Assembly: GCA_021736785.1 (NCBI GenBank)
Contig: JAIPFF010000017.1
Span: forward strand, 25,115 to 89,114
Direction: 5' to 3'
Source: Thiohalocapsa sp.
Lineage (GTDB): Bacteria > Pseudomonadota > Gammaproteobacteria > Chromatiales > Chromatiaceae
DNA length: 64,000 nucleotides
Below are positions 1-11,531 of this stretch, piece by piece. How positions within the stretch are numbered: position 1 is the first letter of the stretch; each line of letters opens with the position of its first letter. Under the pieces are notes generated by a model that did not search any database, was not told the DNA's origin, and was given only the letters and a program-made list of their open reading frames with translations. Made by a program: the position numbers and the translations under genes.

Positions 1-48
1 TTCTCCGGCATCATCTACCTCGACGATATCGACGTGTTGTTCGCCCAT
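1..48 (-). CDS. 5' start of an unidentified gene running off the left edge
   Basis: On the minus strand an ATG at 48 opens a frame (MGEQHVDIVEVDDAGE) that leaves the window after 16 codons. An AGGA sequence lies nine bases before it, and it sits just beyond a minus-strand terminator-like hairpin, as expected of a new transcription unit. The opposite strand also holds 18 open codons ending in TGA at 55-57, so a plus-strand gene ending here cannot be excluded. Too little is visible to name it. Confidence 0.3.
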   Translation of the reverse strand, partial: MGEQHVDIVEVDDAGE

Positions 49-94
49 AGTCTTTGATCCTGCCCTGAACCGTCACCGGGGATCACGGTGACCA

Positions 95-135
95 ACGAAA
101 AGGCCCGGGCCGGCAAGGGATGCCGCCCCCGGGCC
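95..135 (-). terminator. Rho-independent terminator-like hairpin, minus strand
   Basis: Reading the minus strand, GGCCCGGG (135-128) pairs with CCCGGGCC (109-102), and inside that an inner CGGCA/TGCCG stem closes a five-base loop. The hairpin is followed at once by TTTT. On the plus strand no T-run follows, so it points leftward. It would end a transcript coming from the tRNA-Ile2 direction, about 370 bases after the tRNA, ahead of the gene starting at 48. Confidence 0.6.
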
Positions 136-508
136 GATTGGTTGATGACCTCGAGCGAGAGGGTCGCCACCGTTGCCGCGACGACAAGGGGCGTGTCGGC
201 CGGATCGGCGGCGTGGAGGCGTTGGCCCGCGCGGCCGAGTCGCGCGCCGGCGACAATCCCCGAGGGGAAATGGACCGCGCGGCCGGGCGAAACCTTGCGG
301 CGAAGAATGCCTTGCAAGGACTCGCCATCGTGAGCCCCGGAGCAATCGACGGGACAGGTTTTGGCCGCCACTCGGTTTGAAACCCGGGCTCGCGGGTCGT
401 CGCGAATCCATGTCGGCGTTGGTTGGCGGCGCAGCAACGTCGAATCCTGCGGCTGAAAGGGCCCGGCCGAAAAGGCGTCGAGCACGTCGCCGGTAGGGTC
501 TTGTTTTT
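136..508. other. Non-coding stretch between terminator and tRNA
   Basis: No convincing gene is seen here. A long minus-strand frame (542 to 15) crosses the stretch, but it overlaps the tRNA on the same strand and the terminator, and has an Arg/Pro-rich composition typical of chance frames in GC-rich DNA. If transcription from the tRNA runs to the hairpin at 95-135, this segment would be a 370-base RNA tail of unknown role. Confidence 0.5.
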
Positions 509-584
<76 letters not shown>

Positions 585-721
585 GGAGGAGGGCGGGTCC
601 CTGTCGGCTGGACCGGGAGCGGTCTGTCGGTGGCAGTCCGGCGGGGCGTTCGCGCCGCGGGGCTTCCCTGCGCGGCGTTTCCATGAGGGATCGAGCTCGC
701 CGTCCCTGGCGGATAGTGCGA

Positions 722-2563
<1,842 letters not shown>

Positions 2564-2624
2564 GCGGGGTACCTGTACGGCCAAGTCGGCGGATTGGTGT
2601 CTGGGGAGGCTCGGGCAACTTTCC

Positions 2625-2633
2625 AGTATAACA
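2625..2633 (-). promoter_or_regulatory. Probable extended -10 promoter for rpoD
   Basis: The minus strand reads TGTTATACT, an extended -10 (TGn plus TATACT), about 60 bases before the rpoD start and inside the dnaG-rpoD gap. No good -35 is visible, which extended -10 promoters can tolerate. In enterobacteria rpoD likewise has an additional promoter in or near dnaG, so an internal promoter here is expected. Confidence 0.4.
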
Positions 2634-2692
2634 GCTGGATGCTGCCGCGTATATGCATAATACTGCTATGGACAGCTATCGTTATCCATGGT

Positions 2693-4441
<1,749 letters not shown>

Positions 4442-4492
4442 CGCGGCGCCGCCGGGTGTTGGGTTTCGCCGACAAGGCGATGCGCGGGACCG

Positions 4493-4939
4493 TCAGCCGC
4501 CGGCCAGGCGGGACTTGACCAGTTTGCTCACCGCGCCCATGTCCGCGCGCCCCTGCATTTGCGGCTTCAAGATGCCCATGACCTTGCCCATATCCTTGAC
4601 GTCGCCGGCTCCGGCCGAGGCGATGGCTTCGCTCACCATGGCATCGATCTCGGCGTCGGTCAGCGCAGCCGGCATGTATTCCTTGCAAACCCCCACCTCG
4701 AAGCGCTCTATCGCGGCCAAGTCTTCGCGGCCGGCCTGCTCGTATTGGGTGATGGAGTCGCGGCGCTGCTTCAGCATTTTGTCCAGCACTGCCAGCACCT
4801 CGGTATCGTCGAGCTCAATGCGCTCGTCGACCTCACGCTGCTTGATCGCGGCGTTGATCAGGCGAATGACGCCGAGGCGGTCTTTCTGGCCGGCCTTCAT
4901 GGCCGTCTTCATGTCTTGTTGCAGGCGTTGCTTGAGCAT
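4493..4939 (-). CDS. yqeY: GatB/YqeY-domain protein
   Basis: A 148-residue YqeY family protein, related to the tail domain of the GatB subunit of tRNA-dependent amidotransferase. Its function as a single-domain protein is unsettled. The start MLKQRLQQDMKTAMKAG with GGAG about nine bases upstream matches the family N-terminus; the frame stays open further upstream but that part is arginine-rich and not family-like. Family motifs seen include RLGVIRLINAAIKQREVDER and the C-terminal DMGKVMGILKPQMQGRADMG. It sits between rpsU and dnaG, its usual gammaproteobacterial place, 51 bases before dnaG. Confidence 0.93.
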   Translation of the reverse strand: MLKQRLQQDMKTAMKAGQKDRLGVIRLINAAIKQREVDERIELDDTEVLAVLDKMLKQRRDSITQYEQAGREDLAAIERFEVGVCKEYMPAALTDAEIDAMVSEAIASAGAGDVKDMGKVMGILKPQMQGRADMGAVSKLVKSRLAGG

Positions 4940-5373
4940 GGGTCTGCTCCGCCGGTGGCGGTTGGGTGTGATTCGACGTCCGCCTTGGACACGCGGCTGC
5001 ACGCGGTTCGATGCTGCGATCCGCGGTTCCGCAAGGAGCGGGAACGCGGCGGGCTTCACAAACGAGTTGCCAGGTCCGAGCAAGCAGCCAAACGATCCGA
5101 AGCTCGGTGCCATCGCGCCGACCGGTCGAACCGCGCACCCGCGACTGGGGTAGGCAGCCCGGGATGTTCGGATAGCGCACCGGCTTGTTTGCAGCGCCTT
5201 GCCGTGAGCATTTCGATGACTCGTCGGCAGCGACGGACAGGGCTAGTTCGTCGACGTTGTCCGGACGGCTTCGGATTCGGCTCGGGTCTGGATTCGGGTG
5301 TGGGCTCGGGGCCCGGTTCCAAGCTCCGCGGCCGTGTGGCTCGGGCGCTTTCGCCCGGAGTACCGATCGGCCG
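4940..5373. other. Intergenic region within the rpsU-yqeY-dnaG-rpoD block, with a degenerate hexamer array
   Basis: No convincing gene in these 434 bases, which is unusually long for a gap inside this operon. The right part (about 5262-5330) is a decayed G-rich hexamer array (GGCTTC GGATTC GGCTCG GGTCTG ...) like the perfect one in dnaG. Read on the minus strand it would encode Pro/Glu dipeptides, and a minus-strand frame from 5322 to 5056 begins in it. That frame has no ribosome-binding site and becomes an Arg-rich chance-like sequence, so I do not call it a gene. Confidence 0.6.
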
Positions 5374-5589
5374 CTAGAACGGCCGTTCCCACCGACGCGA
5401 TTCGCGCGAGACCTTTTTGTGATGGCGCTTCACGGCCGCGGCTTTCTTGCGCTTGCGCTCGGCGGTGGGCTTCTCGTAGAACTCACGGCGGCGAACCTCG
5501 GCAAGGACGCCCGCCTTCTCGCAGGAGCGCTTGAAACGACGCAGGGCGACCTCGAAAGGCTCGTTCTCTTTGACGCGAACGCTTGGCAT
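5374..5589 (-). CDS. rpsU: 30S ribosomal protein S21
   Basis: A 71-residue small-subunit protein, the family's usual length. It carries the characteristic N-terminus [21 protein letters not shown], the [18 protein letters not shown] segment and a basic C-terminus ([15 protein letters not shown]). AAAGGA lies seven bases before the ATG. It is the first gene of the block and has a near-consensus promoter upstream. Confidence 0.98.
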   Translation of the reverse strand: MPSVRVKENEPFEVALRRFKRSCEKAGVLAEVRRREFYEKPTAERKRKKAAAVKRHHKKVSRESRRWERPF

Positions 5590-5660
5590 GAAAGATCCTT
5601 TGGTTATCTCCCCTGGCGGTCTCCCCGGGGGATGAGCGGTGTGTCTAACGGTAATCTCGT

Positions 5661-5690
5661 ATTATAGTGTGGGTGTTGCGCGGGGTGCAA
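5661..5690 (-). promoter_or_regulatory. Sigma-70 promoter of the rpsU operon
   Basis: On the minus strand TTGCAC (5690-5685), an 18-base spacer and a perfect TATAAT (5666-5661) lie about 70 bases before rpsU. This is the best promoter in the window and is placed to drive rpsU, yqeY, dnaG and, by readthrough, rpoD. The remaining bases of the 340-base rpsU/tsaD gap (5590-5929) hold nothing else I can identify. Confidence 0.75.
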
Positions 5691-5929
5691 GTCATGAGCT
5701 TGGGCTCCTGCCTTCGGTGCCGGTCTTGGTCTTGGCCGAACGGCGTGCGGCTTCGCGATGCTGGCCGGATGCCGCCGATATCCGCCGCGAGCGGCGGGCT
5801 CCGCGTGCGCGGGCATCGAATCAATTGGCTCCGCTCCGGTCAAAGCCGCATCCAAAACGCGTGCGCCGAGGGCATCGGGCCAACGCTGCGAACGCTAACT
5901 TATTCCGAAGAGACCCAGGGGAAGACGCA

Positions 5930-6964
5930 ATGCGCGTGCTCGGGATCGAAACCTCTTGCGACGAAACCGGCGTCGCCATCTACGATGGTGAGCGCGGCCT
6001 GCTTGCGCATGCCGTTTACAGTCAGGTAAACCTGCACGCCGCTTATGGCGGCGTGGTCCCTGAGCTGGCTTCCCGTGACCATGTGCGCAAATTATTGCCG
6101 CTGCTGCATCAGGTCATGGACGAGGCGGGCCTGACGCGCGACGACATCCACGGCGTTGCCTATACCGCTGGCCCGGGGTTGATCGGTGCGTTATTGGTGG
6201 GCGCAGGGCTGGGACGCAGCCTTGCCTGGACTTGGGGCGTGCCTGCCCTCGGCGTGCATCACATGGAGGGTCACTTATTGGCGCCGATGCTCGAAGATCC
6301 GGCGCCGGCGTTTCCGTTCGTCGCGCTGCTGGTATCCGGCGGGCACACGCAGCTGGTGGAGGTCGGCGGCGTCGGCGTCTATCGACTGCTCGGCGAATCC
6401 GTCGACGATGCCGCTGGCGAGGCCTTCGACAAAACGGCGAAGATCTTGGGGCTGCCCTATCCCGGAGGTCCCGCGCTTGCGCAACTGGCCGAAAGCGGAG
6501 ATCCGGCGCGCTATCGTTTCCCGCGCCCGATGACCGACAGGCCCGGTCTCGACTTCAGTTTCAGCGGCCTGAAAACCTACACGCTGAATGCGCTGCGCGA
6601 CGAGCTCGCCGCCCGAGACGACCAGGATCAAACCCGCGCCGACATTGCGCGCGCCTTCGAGGAGGCGGTTGTGGATACGCTGCTGATCAAGTGCCGCCGG
6701 GCGGTGCGCGAGGCCGGCGTCAAGACCCTGGTGCTGGCCGGCGGCGTCAGCGCCAACAAACGTTTGCGCGCGCGCATGGACGAGATGATGGCCGCAGAGG
6801 GCGGGCGGGCGTTCTATCCGCGTCCGGCGCTTTGCACCGACAACGGGGCCATGATCGCTTTCGCCGGCCATCAGCGCCTGGCGGCGGGCCAGCACGAAGG
6901 GCTTGCGTTCTCGGCGCGCCCGCGCTGGCCGATGGAGACCCTGCCCGCGATCGCGTCGGCCTGA
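5930..6964 (+). CDS. tsaD: tRNA N6-adenosine threonylcarbamoyltransferase TsaD
   Basis: Transfers the threonylcarbamoyl group to A37 of ANN-decoding tRNAs, working with TsaB and TsaE in the cytoplasm. It has 344 residues (family about 340). The start [19 protein letters not shown] is the universal N-terminus, with AGGGGA seven bases upstream; the frame is open further upstream but that part is not family-like. The metal-binding histidines are H111 and H115 (GVHHMEGHL). VSGGHTQLV, the DFSFSGLKT segment and [11 protein letters not shown] are intact. It is divergent from rpsU, the conserved gammaproteobacterial arrangement. AUA-reading tRNA-Ile2, encoded nearby, is among the ANN decoders. Confidence 0.97.
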   Translation: MRVLGIETSCDETGVAIYDGERGLLAHAVYSQVNLHAAYGGVVPELASRDHVRKLLPLLHQVMDEAGLTRDDIHGVAYTAGPGLIGALLVGAGLGRSLAWTWGVPALGVHHMEGHLLAPMLEDPAPAFPFVALLVSGGHTQLVEVGGVGVYRLLGESVDDAAGEAFDKTAKILGLPYPGGPALAQLAESGDPARYRFPRPMTDRPGLDFSFSGLKTYTLNALRDELAARDDQDQTRADIARAFEEAVVDTLLIKCRRAVREAGVKTLVLAGGVSANKRLRARMDEMMAAEGGRAFYPRPALCTDNGAMIAFAGHQRLAAGQHEGLAFSARPRWPMETLPAIASA

Positions 6965-7033
6965 GCGCCGGCTGGCCGCAGCGGGAAGGCTTGCCGCCGG
7001 GCCGCGGGTGGCGGCGACTTAACCGGAGGCCGG

Positions 7034-7678
7034 CTAGGCGTCGGAGCCCGATGCGTCCGGCTCTTTGCGCTCGACCTCGATCTTGCCTTCGGCGCCGGTG
7101 AGCAGGTTGCGGATATTGCTGCGGTGGCGCATGAACAGCAGCGCGGTGATGATCAGCTGCATGCCGATCAACTGCGGCTCGGGCCAAAACAGCCAGACGA
7201 TCAGCGGAGCCAGCGCCATCGAGATCAGCGCCGATAACGACGAGATCTTCAGCACTTTTGCAACGAATAGCCAGATGACCGCGACGGCCAGGCCGATGGG
7301 CCAGTAGAGCCCGAACTGCACGCCCAAAGCGGTTGCCACGCCCTTGCCGCCGCGAAAGCCGAAGAACACCGGGTATAGGTGGCCGAGGAATGCGGCCAGT
7401 CCGGTCAGTGCGAGCACGAGCGGGCCGGCGCCGAGCAGATGGGCCGCGATCATCGGCAGCAGACCCTTGACGCTGTCGCCGAATAGCGTGATGCCGGCAG
7501 CGGGCTTGGCTTTGCTGCCGCCGATGCGCAATACGTTGGTCGCGCCGGGATTGTTCGAGCCCAGCGTGCGCGGATCGGGCAGGCCCATCAGCCGGCAGAC
7601 GATGATCGCGCTGGAGATCGAGCCGAGCAGGTAGGCGCCGACGATGAGGCCGATGTCGATCAGGGAAGGCATGTCCAT
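7034..7678 (-). CDS. plsY: Glycerol-3-phosphate acyltransferase PlsY
   Basis: An inner-membrane enzyme that transfers acyl groups from acyl-phosphate to glycerol-3-phosphate, the first step of phospholipid synthesis, partnered by PlsX. It has 214 residues with five or so hydrophobic segments. The three conserved motifs are visible: LLGSISSAI near residue 18, the GSNNPGATNVLR loop at about 40, and LGHLYPVFFGFRGGKGVATALG near 105. Placement next to tsaD (here convergent) is the common gammaproteobacterial order. The start may be M1 or M3; neither has a clear ribosome-binding site. Confidence 0.95.
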   Translation of the reverse strand: MDMPSLIDIGLIVGAYLLGSISSAIIVCRLMGLPDPRTLGSNNPGATNVLRIGGSKAKPAAGITLFGDSVKGLLPMIAAHLLGAGPLVLALTGLAAFLGHLYPVFFGFRGGKGVATALGVQFGLYWPIGLAVAVIWLFVAKVLKISSLSALISMALAPLIVWLFWPEPQLIGMQLIITALLFMRHRSNIRNLLTGAEGKIEVERKEPDASGSDA

Positions 7679-7818
7679 GGCGCGCCATTGGACTGTTTGC
7701 GCGGCCCGCGGTCAAGCCCGGCCGGCTTGTATTGCCGCCGCCCGCCGCCACCATGCCAAAACCAACCGTGCTCGGCGCCGAATCGGGCGCGCAACCAACA
7801 GCGAGAGGCGAAGACGAC

Positions 7819-8175
7819 GTGGATATCGTTTTCCTGCGCAGCCTGCGCATCGAGACCGTGATCGGCATCTATGACTGGGAGAAGCAGATCAAGCAGCCGG
7901 TCGTACTCGACATCGAGATGGCCAGCGACATTGCCAAGGGGGCGGCCACCGACCGCATCGAGGATGCGCTGGACTACAAGGCGGTCTCCAAGCGGCTGAA
8001 GCAGTTCGTCGGCGACGCCAAGTTCGAACTGGTCGAAACGCTGGCGGAGCGGTGCGCACAGATCATCAGAGAGGAGTTCGGCGTGCCCTGGGTGCGTCTG
8101 ACGCTGAACAAGACAGGCGCCGTCAGCGACGCCGACGGTGTCGGCGTCATCATCGAGCGCGGCGAGCGCCGGTGA
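7819..8175 (+). CDS. folB: Dihydroneopterin aldolase FolB
   Basis: Cleaves 7,8-dihydroneopterin to 6-hydroxymethyl-dihydropterin in folate synthesis. From the GTG at 7819 it is 118 residues, close to the family norm, beginning VDIVFLRSLRIETVIGIYDWEK. A longer open frame from 7732 would add 29 residues not seen in the family. Conserved features are GIYDWE, the LDYKAVSKRL segment, LVETLAERCA (catalytic Glu region) and the C-terminal lysine in RLTLNKTGAV. The stop overlaps the folK start (GTGA), so the two are translationally coupled. Confidence 0.92.
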   Translation: MDIVFLRSLRIETVIGIYDWEKQIKQPVVLDIEMASDIAKGAATDRIEDALDYKAVSKRLKQFVGDAKFELVETLAERCAQIIREEFGVPWVRLTLNKTGAVSDADGVGVIIERGERR

Positions 8176-8726
8176 GCCGGTCCGCCGCCGCGACCGATTC
8201 CCGCACGCGCGTGGGCGAGGACTCCGGCCCGGCCCGGCGGCGCTGCTGGATCAGCGTCGGCAGCAATGTGGACCGCGAGCGTTCCATCCGCGGCGCCGTG
8301 GAGGATTTGCGGGCCGCCTACGGCGAGCTGGTCATCTCGCCTGTGTACGAGACCGATGCCGTGGGCTTCGAAGGAGCGCCGTTCCTGAACCTGGTGATCG
8401 GCATCGAGACCGAGACCTCCGTCGGTGCCATCAACCGCCGCTTGCGCGAGATCGAAGACGCTCGCGGGCGCGTGCGCGGGCCGAACAAATTCGCGCCGCG
8501 CACGCTCGACTTGGATCTGCTCACCTATGGCCGGACCGCCGGTGAGGTCGACGGCTGCGTTTTGCCCCGCGACGAGATCTTGAAATATCCGTTCGTGCTG
8601 GCGCCGTTGGCGGATGTCGCGCCGCGGGAGCGCCATCCCGAAGACGGGCGCAGCTACGGAGATTTGTGGCGCGCGATGGCCTGCGACAGCGGGCCCTTAC
8701 GGTGCGTCGATCTGCCGCTGGACTGA
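8172..8726 (+). CDS. folK: HPPK (6-hydroxymethyl-dihydropterin pyrophosphokinase) FolK
   Basis: Transfers pyrophosphate from ATP to hydroxymethyl-dihydropterin, the step after FolB. It has 184 residues from a GTG that overlaps the folB stop. The first 25 residues precede the usual beginning (CWISVGSNVDRE), so a slightly later start is possible. Motifs seen: ISVGSN, SPVYETDAVGF, FLNLVIGIET, and the ATP/Mg site RTLDLDLLTYG preceded by RGPNKFAPR. It ends 57 bases before the convergent DUF2452 gene. Confidence 0.95.
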   Translation: MSRSAAATDSRTRVGEDSGPARRRCWISVGSNVDRERSIRGAVEDLRAAYGELVISPVYETDAVGFEGAPFLNLVIGIETETSVGAINRRLREIEDARGRVRGPNKFAPRTLDLDLLTYGRTAGEVDGCVLPRDEILKYPFVLAPLADVAPRERHPEDGRSYGDLWRAMACDSGPLRCVDLPLD

Positions 8727-8783
8727 AGCGGAATCCGCGGGCGCCGGCGCTTGCGCGGCGAAACCGTGCAATCCGACTACCGC

Positions 8784-9287
8784 TCAGCCGCTCTGCTCGC
8801 TGTCGCCGGAGAGTCCGCCGATCTGCAGCAGCTGCTGCACCAGTTCGCCGGTGTCGTCGCGCTCGTGCAGCTGCTCGAACGGCGTCCAGGCATAGTCCGC
8901 CTCCAGGCGGTACGAGCCCGCGAACGCATCGGGCGGCTTGCCGTTCCAGTCCTGCGGCGACAGCATCGAGAAGTAGGTGCTGCCGTCGGGCTTGCGGTAC
9001 AGGTGGTAGATCTTCCCCGGGATGCGCTTGAAGGCGCATTGCGCACGGGTTAGCGCCTGCTCGTCGCGCGCGTCGGTCAGTACCTTGCGCGCCTCCGCTT
9101 GCAGCATTTTGATCTGGTCGGCGATGACGCGCAGCTTCGCCGATGTGCGCGCGTTCAGCATATTTTCCGCGCGGGCAACCTCTTCGGCCAACTCCGGGGC
9201 ATGGAACGCGGGCGCCAGGCGGCTGGTCGGGTAGGGGGAGCTGCGGGCGTCGCCGCGATGGATGATCGGTTTGTCGTCGTCGCTCAT
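8784..9287 (-). CDS. DUF2452 family protein (C1orf50-like)
   Basis: A 167-residue soluble protein of unknown function, starting at MSDDDKPIIHRGD; the frame continues upstream but is antisense-like there. The core (AFKRIPGKIYHLYRKPDG, YFSMLSPQDWNG, GSYRLEADYAWTP) matches my memory of DUF2452, a family shared by bacteria and eukaryotes. It lies 23 bases after the pteridine reductase gene on the same strand, so the two are probably co-transcribed. The glutamine/leucine-rich middle could form a short helix pair. The family assignment is from pattern memory. Confidence 0.75.
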   Translation of the reverse strand: MSDDDKPIIHRGDARSSPYPTSRLAPAFHAPELAEEVARAENMLNARTSAKLRVIADQIKMLQAEARKVLTDARDEQALTRAQCAFKRIPGKIYHLYRKPDGSTYFSMLSPQDWNGKPPDAFAGSYRLEADYAWTPFEQLHERDDTGELVQQLLQIGGLSGDSEQSG

Positions 9288-9310
9288 GTCGGCTGCTGGT
9301 CGTTTGGCTG

Positions 9311-10081
9311 TTACTGCTGAATGGTGCGCCCGCCGTCGACGGAGATGATCTGCCCGGTGATATATCCCGCATCGCGAACCAGAAACAGCAGCGTGCGGGC
9401 AATGTCGCCGGGCGTGCCCGGCCGGGCCAGCGCCGTGCGCTCGAGAATCCGGCGCTTGGCGTCGTCGGAAAGGCCCTGCTCGGGCCACAGAATCGCGCCG
9501 GGCGCGACACCGTTGACACGGACCTCGGGGCCGAGCTCGCGGGCGAGCGTTTGCACCATCATCGCATTTCCGGCCTTCGCCATCGAATAGATCGGGTGAT
9601 CGGCCAGCGGGCGCTCGGCATGGATGTCCACCAGGTTCACGATGCAGCCGCGGCTCGCGCGCAGCAACGGTGCCGCCGCCTGCGCGAGAAAGAACGGCGC
9701 CTTCAGGTTGGTGCCCATCAGCTCCTGCCAGTGTGCCTCGGTGGCCTCGCCGAGCGGTGTCGGGTAGAAGCTGGAGGCGTTGTTGATCAGGATATCCAGG
9801 CGGCCGCGAAATGCGCTGCAGGACTGCATCAGCAACGCCGGCGCCTGCGCATCGAGCAAATCCGCCTTGACCAAATGCACCGACTCGCCCCGCGCGCGCT
9901 CCAGCTCCGCCTGCAGCTTCTCGGCGGCGTCGGCGGAGCTTCGATAGTGCAGCACCAGATCCACGCCCTCGGCATGCAGCGTACGCGCGATGCGCGCGCC
10001 TATTCGCGCCGCGGCGCCGGTAATCAGGGCGACTTTTCCGCGCAGGTCGGGCGGCGTCGACTCGTTGTCCGTGGGGGTCAA
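9311..10081 (-). CDS. Pteridine reductase (PTR1/FolM-type short-chain dehydrogenase)
   Basis: An NADPH-dependent SDR expected to reduce dihydro-/biopterins. It has 256 residues from a TTG start with AAGGAG eight bases upstream. The cofactor motif is TGAAARIG (residues 21-28), with Arg where generic SDRs have Gly, followed by LVLHYRSSA. The active site has NNASSFYPT, and the usual catalytic Ser is Asp152 (VNLVDIHAERP) with Y165 and K169. This Asp-Tyr-Lys set is the signature separating pteridine reductases from ordinary ketoreductases. Being close to folB/folK supports a pterin role. It could alternatively serve as the FolM-like dihydromonapterin reductase. Confidence 0.85.
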   Translation of the reverse strand: MTPTDNESTPPDLRGKVALITGAAARIGARIARTLHAEGVDLVLHYRSSADAAEKLQAELERARGESVHLVKADLLDAQAPALLMQSCSAFRGRLDILINNASSFYPTPLGEATEAHWQELMGTNLKAPFFLAQAAAPLLRASRGCIVNLVDIHAERPLADHPIYSMAKAGNAMMVQTLARELGPEVRVNGVAPGAILWPEQGLSDDAKRRILERTALARPGTPGDIARTLLFLVRDAGYITGQIISVDGGRTIQQ

Positions 10082-10206
10082 ATCGTCATCTCCTTCAGGT
10101 TGTCAGCGGCAGGGTTGTAGACTGCGCAATCCGCCGAGCGCAGTAGCCGGAGCGCACCGATGTTCTCGTTGAAGCACCCGATCGAAAACCGGACCCGGAG
10201 CGGCAC

Positions 10207-11379
10207 GTGAGCCGCACCGCAGACGACGCCGCAGCGGCTCACGGTGCGCGGCTGGCCGCGTTGCTCCGTGCGCGCATTGCCGAGGCCGACGGCTGTTTGT
10301 CGTTCGACCGCTTCATGGAGACGGCCCTCTACGAGCCGGGGCTCGGCTATTACGTTGCCGGTGCAAAGAAATTGGGGCCGGGCGGCGACTTTGTCACGGC
10401 CCCGGAAATCTCGCCGCTGTTCGGCCGCTGCATTGCGGCGCAATGCCGAGAGGCCCTCGCGGCCGTCGGCGGTGGCGATATCCTCGAGCTCGGCGCCGGC
10501 TCCGGCGCGCTGGCGGCGGATGTGCTCGAGGCCCTTGCCGGCGCAGACGCCCTGCCGGGCTGCTATCTGATCCTCGAGCCCAGTCCGGACTTGGCCGAGC
10601 GTCAGCGGGCGTTGCTGACTGCACGGCTGCCGGCGCTGGTGCAGCGTGTGCGCTGGGTCGCCGAGCCGCCCGCGGGCTTTCGCGGCGTGGTGCTGGCCAA
10701 CGAGGTCGTGGACGCAATGCCGGTGCATCGCTTCGCGATCGGTGCGCACGGCGAGATCCTGGAGATCTGCGTCGCTCTCGACGGCGACGCGCCGGTCGAG
10801 CGCCTGCGCCCGCCCGTCTCGCCGGGACTGACCGAGGCCGTGCGCCGGTTGCAGGCGGTCGGCTTGGCTCGAATCCCCGGTTATCGCTCCGAGATCAACC
10901 TGCGCGCCGATGCCTGGCTGCGGCTTTTGGCCGAGCGCATCGAGGCGGGTCTGGTGCTGTTGATCGACTACGGCTACCCGCGCGGGGAGTATTACCTGCC
11001 GCAGCGCGGCGCCGGCACGCTGATGTGCCATTACCGCCACCGGGCGCACGCCGATCCGTTTATCCACCTCGGCCTGCAGGACATCACCGCGCATGTGGAC
11101 TTCTCCGCCCTCGCCGAGGCCGGCGCCGACGCCGGCTTTTCGCTGGCCGGGTACACCACCCAGGCGAATTTCCTGCTTGGCTGCGGTCTCGATGCCCTGG
11201 TCGCGGAGGCCGCCGACGATGTGCAGACCATGCTGAGCCTCGCCGCCGGCGCCAAGCAACTGCTGCTGCCGTCGGCCATGGGCGAGCGCTTCCAAGTGCT
11301 GGGCCTCGCCCGTGACCTCTCGCCGCCGGACGGTGTCTGGCGCGGCTTTTCGGTGCGCGATCTCAGCGGACGGCTTTAG
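10207..11379 (+). CDS. MidA/NDUFAF7-family SAM-dependent methyltransferase
   Basis: A 390-residue class I methyltransferase of the COG1565 family, whose mitochondrial member NDUFAF7 methylates an arginine of complex I subunit NDUFS2. It starts at a GTG with CGGAG eleven bases before it. Hallmarks: SFDRFMETALYEPGLGYYV, GDFVTAPEISPLFGRC, the SAM-binding ILELGAGSGALAADVL, LANEVVDAMPVHRF, LLIDYGYPRGEYY and a late HVDFSALAEAG. The bacterial substrate is not established. It is convergent with an NDUFA9-like gene. Confidence 0.9.
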   Translation: MSRTADDAAAAHGARLAALLRARIAEADGCLSFDRFMETALYEPGLGYYVAGAKKLGPGGDFVTAPEISPLFGRCIAAQCREALAAVGGGDILELGAGSGALAADVLEALAGADALPGCYLILEPSPDLAERQRALLTARLPALVQRVRWVAEPPAGFRGVVLANEVVDAMPVHRFAIGAHGEILEICVALDGDAPVERLRPPVSPGLTEAVRRLQAVGLARIPGYRSEINLRADAWLRLLAERIEAGLVLLIDYGYPRGEYYLPQRGAGTLMCHYRHRAHADPFIHLGLQDITAHVDFSALAEAGADAGFSLAGYTTQANFLLGCGLDALVAEAADDVQTMLSLAAGAKQLLLPSAMGERFQVLGLARDLSPPDGVWRGFSVRDLSGRL

Positions 11380-11446
11380 CTGACGGTTTTGGCGAACGGT
11401 TCGGGCGGATGGTTCGGGCAGGCCATTCCGGCGGACCGGGCCCCGG

Positions 11447-11470
11447 CCGCCGCGCCCGCCTTCGCGGCGG
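11447..11470. terminator. GC-rich hairpin between convergent genes
   Basis: CCGCCGCG (11447-11454) and CGCGGCGG (11463-11470) form a perfect eight-base stem with an eight-base loop between the convergent MidA-like and NDUFA9-like genes. No T-run follows on either strand, so it is at best a partial or bidirectional terminator. Confidence 0.3.
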
Positions 11471-11531
11471 GGCGTTCCGGATTACCCAGTGGCGCTTCGG
11501 GGCGCTCAGGTCCGGGGCGGCCGGAAGGAGC

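Noticed and set aside
1..57. The last 18 codons of a plus-strand gene ending at 57
   Set aside because: Possible, but the minus-strand start at 48 has a ribosome-binding site and a terminator upstream, so it was preferred at low confidence.
5056..5322. An 88-codon minus-strand frame starting with Pro/Glu repeats downstream of rpsU
   Set aside because: No ribosome-binding site; it starts within a decayed hexamer array and then turns Arg-rich and chance-like.
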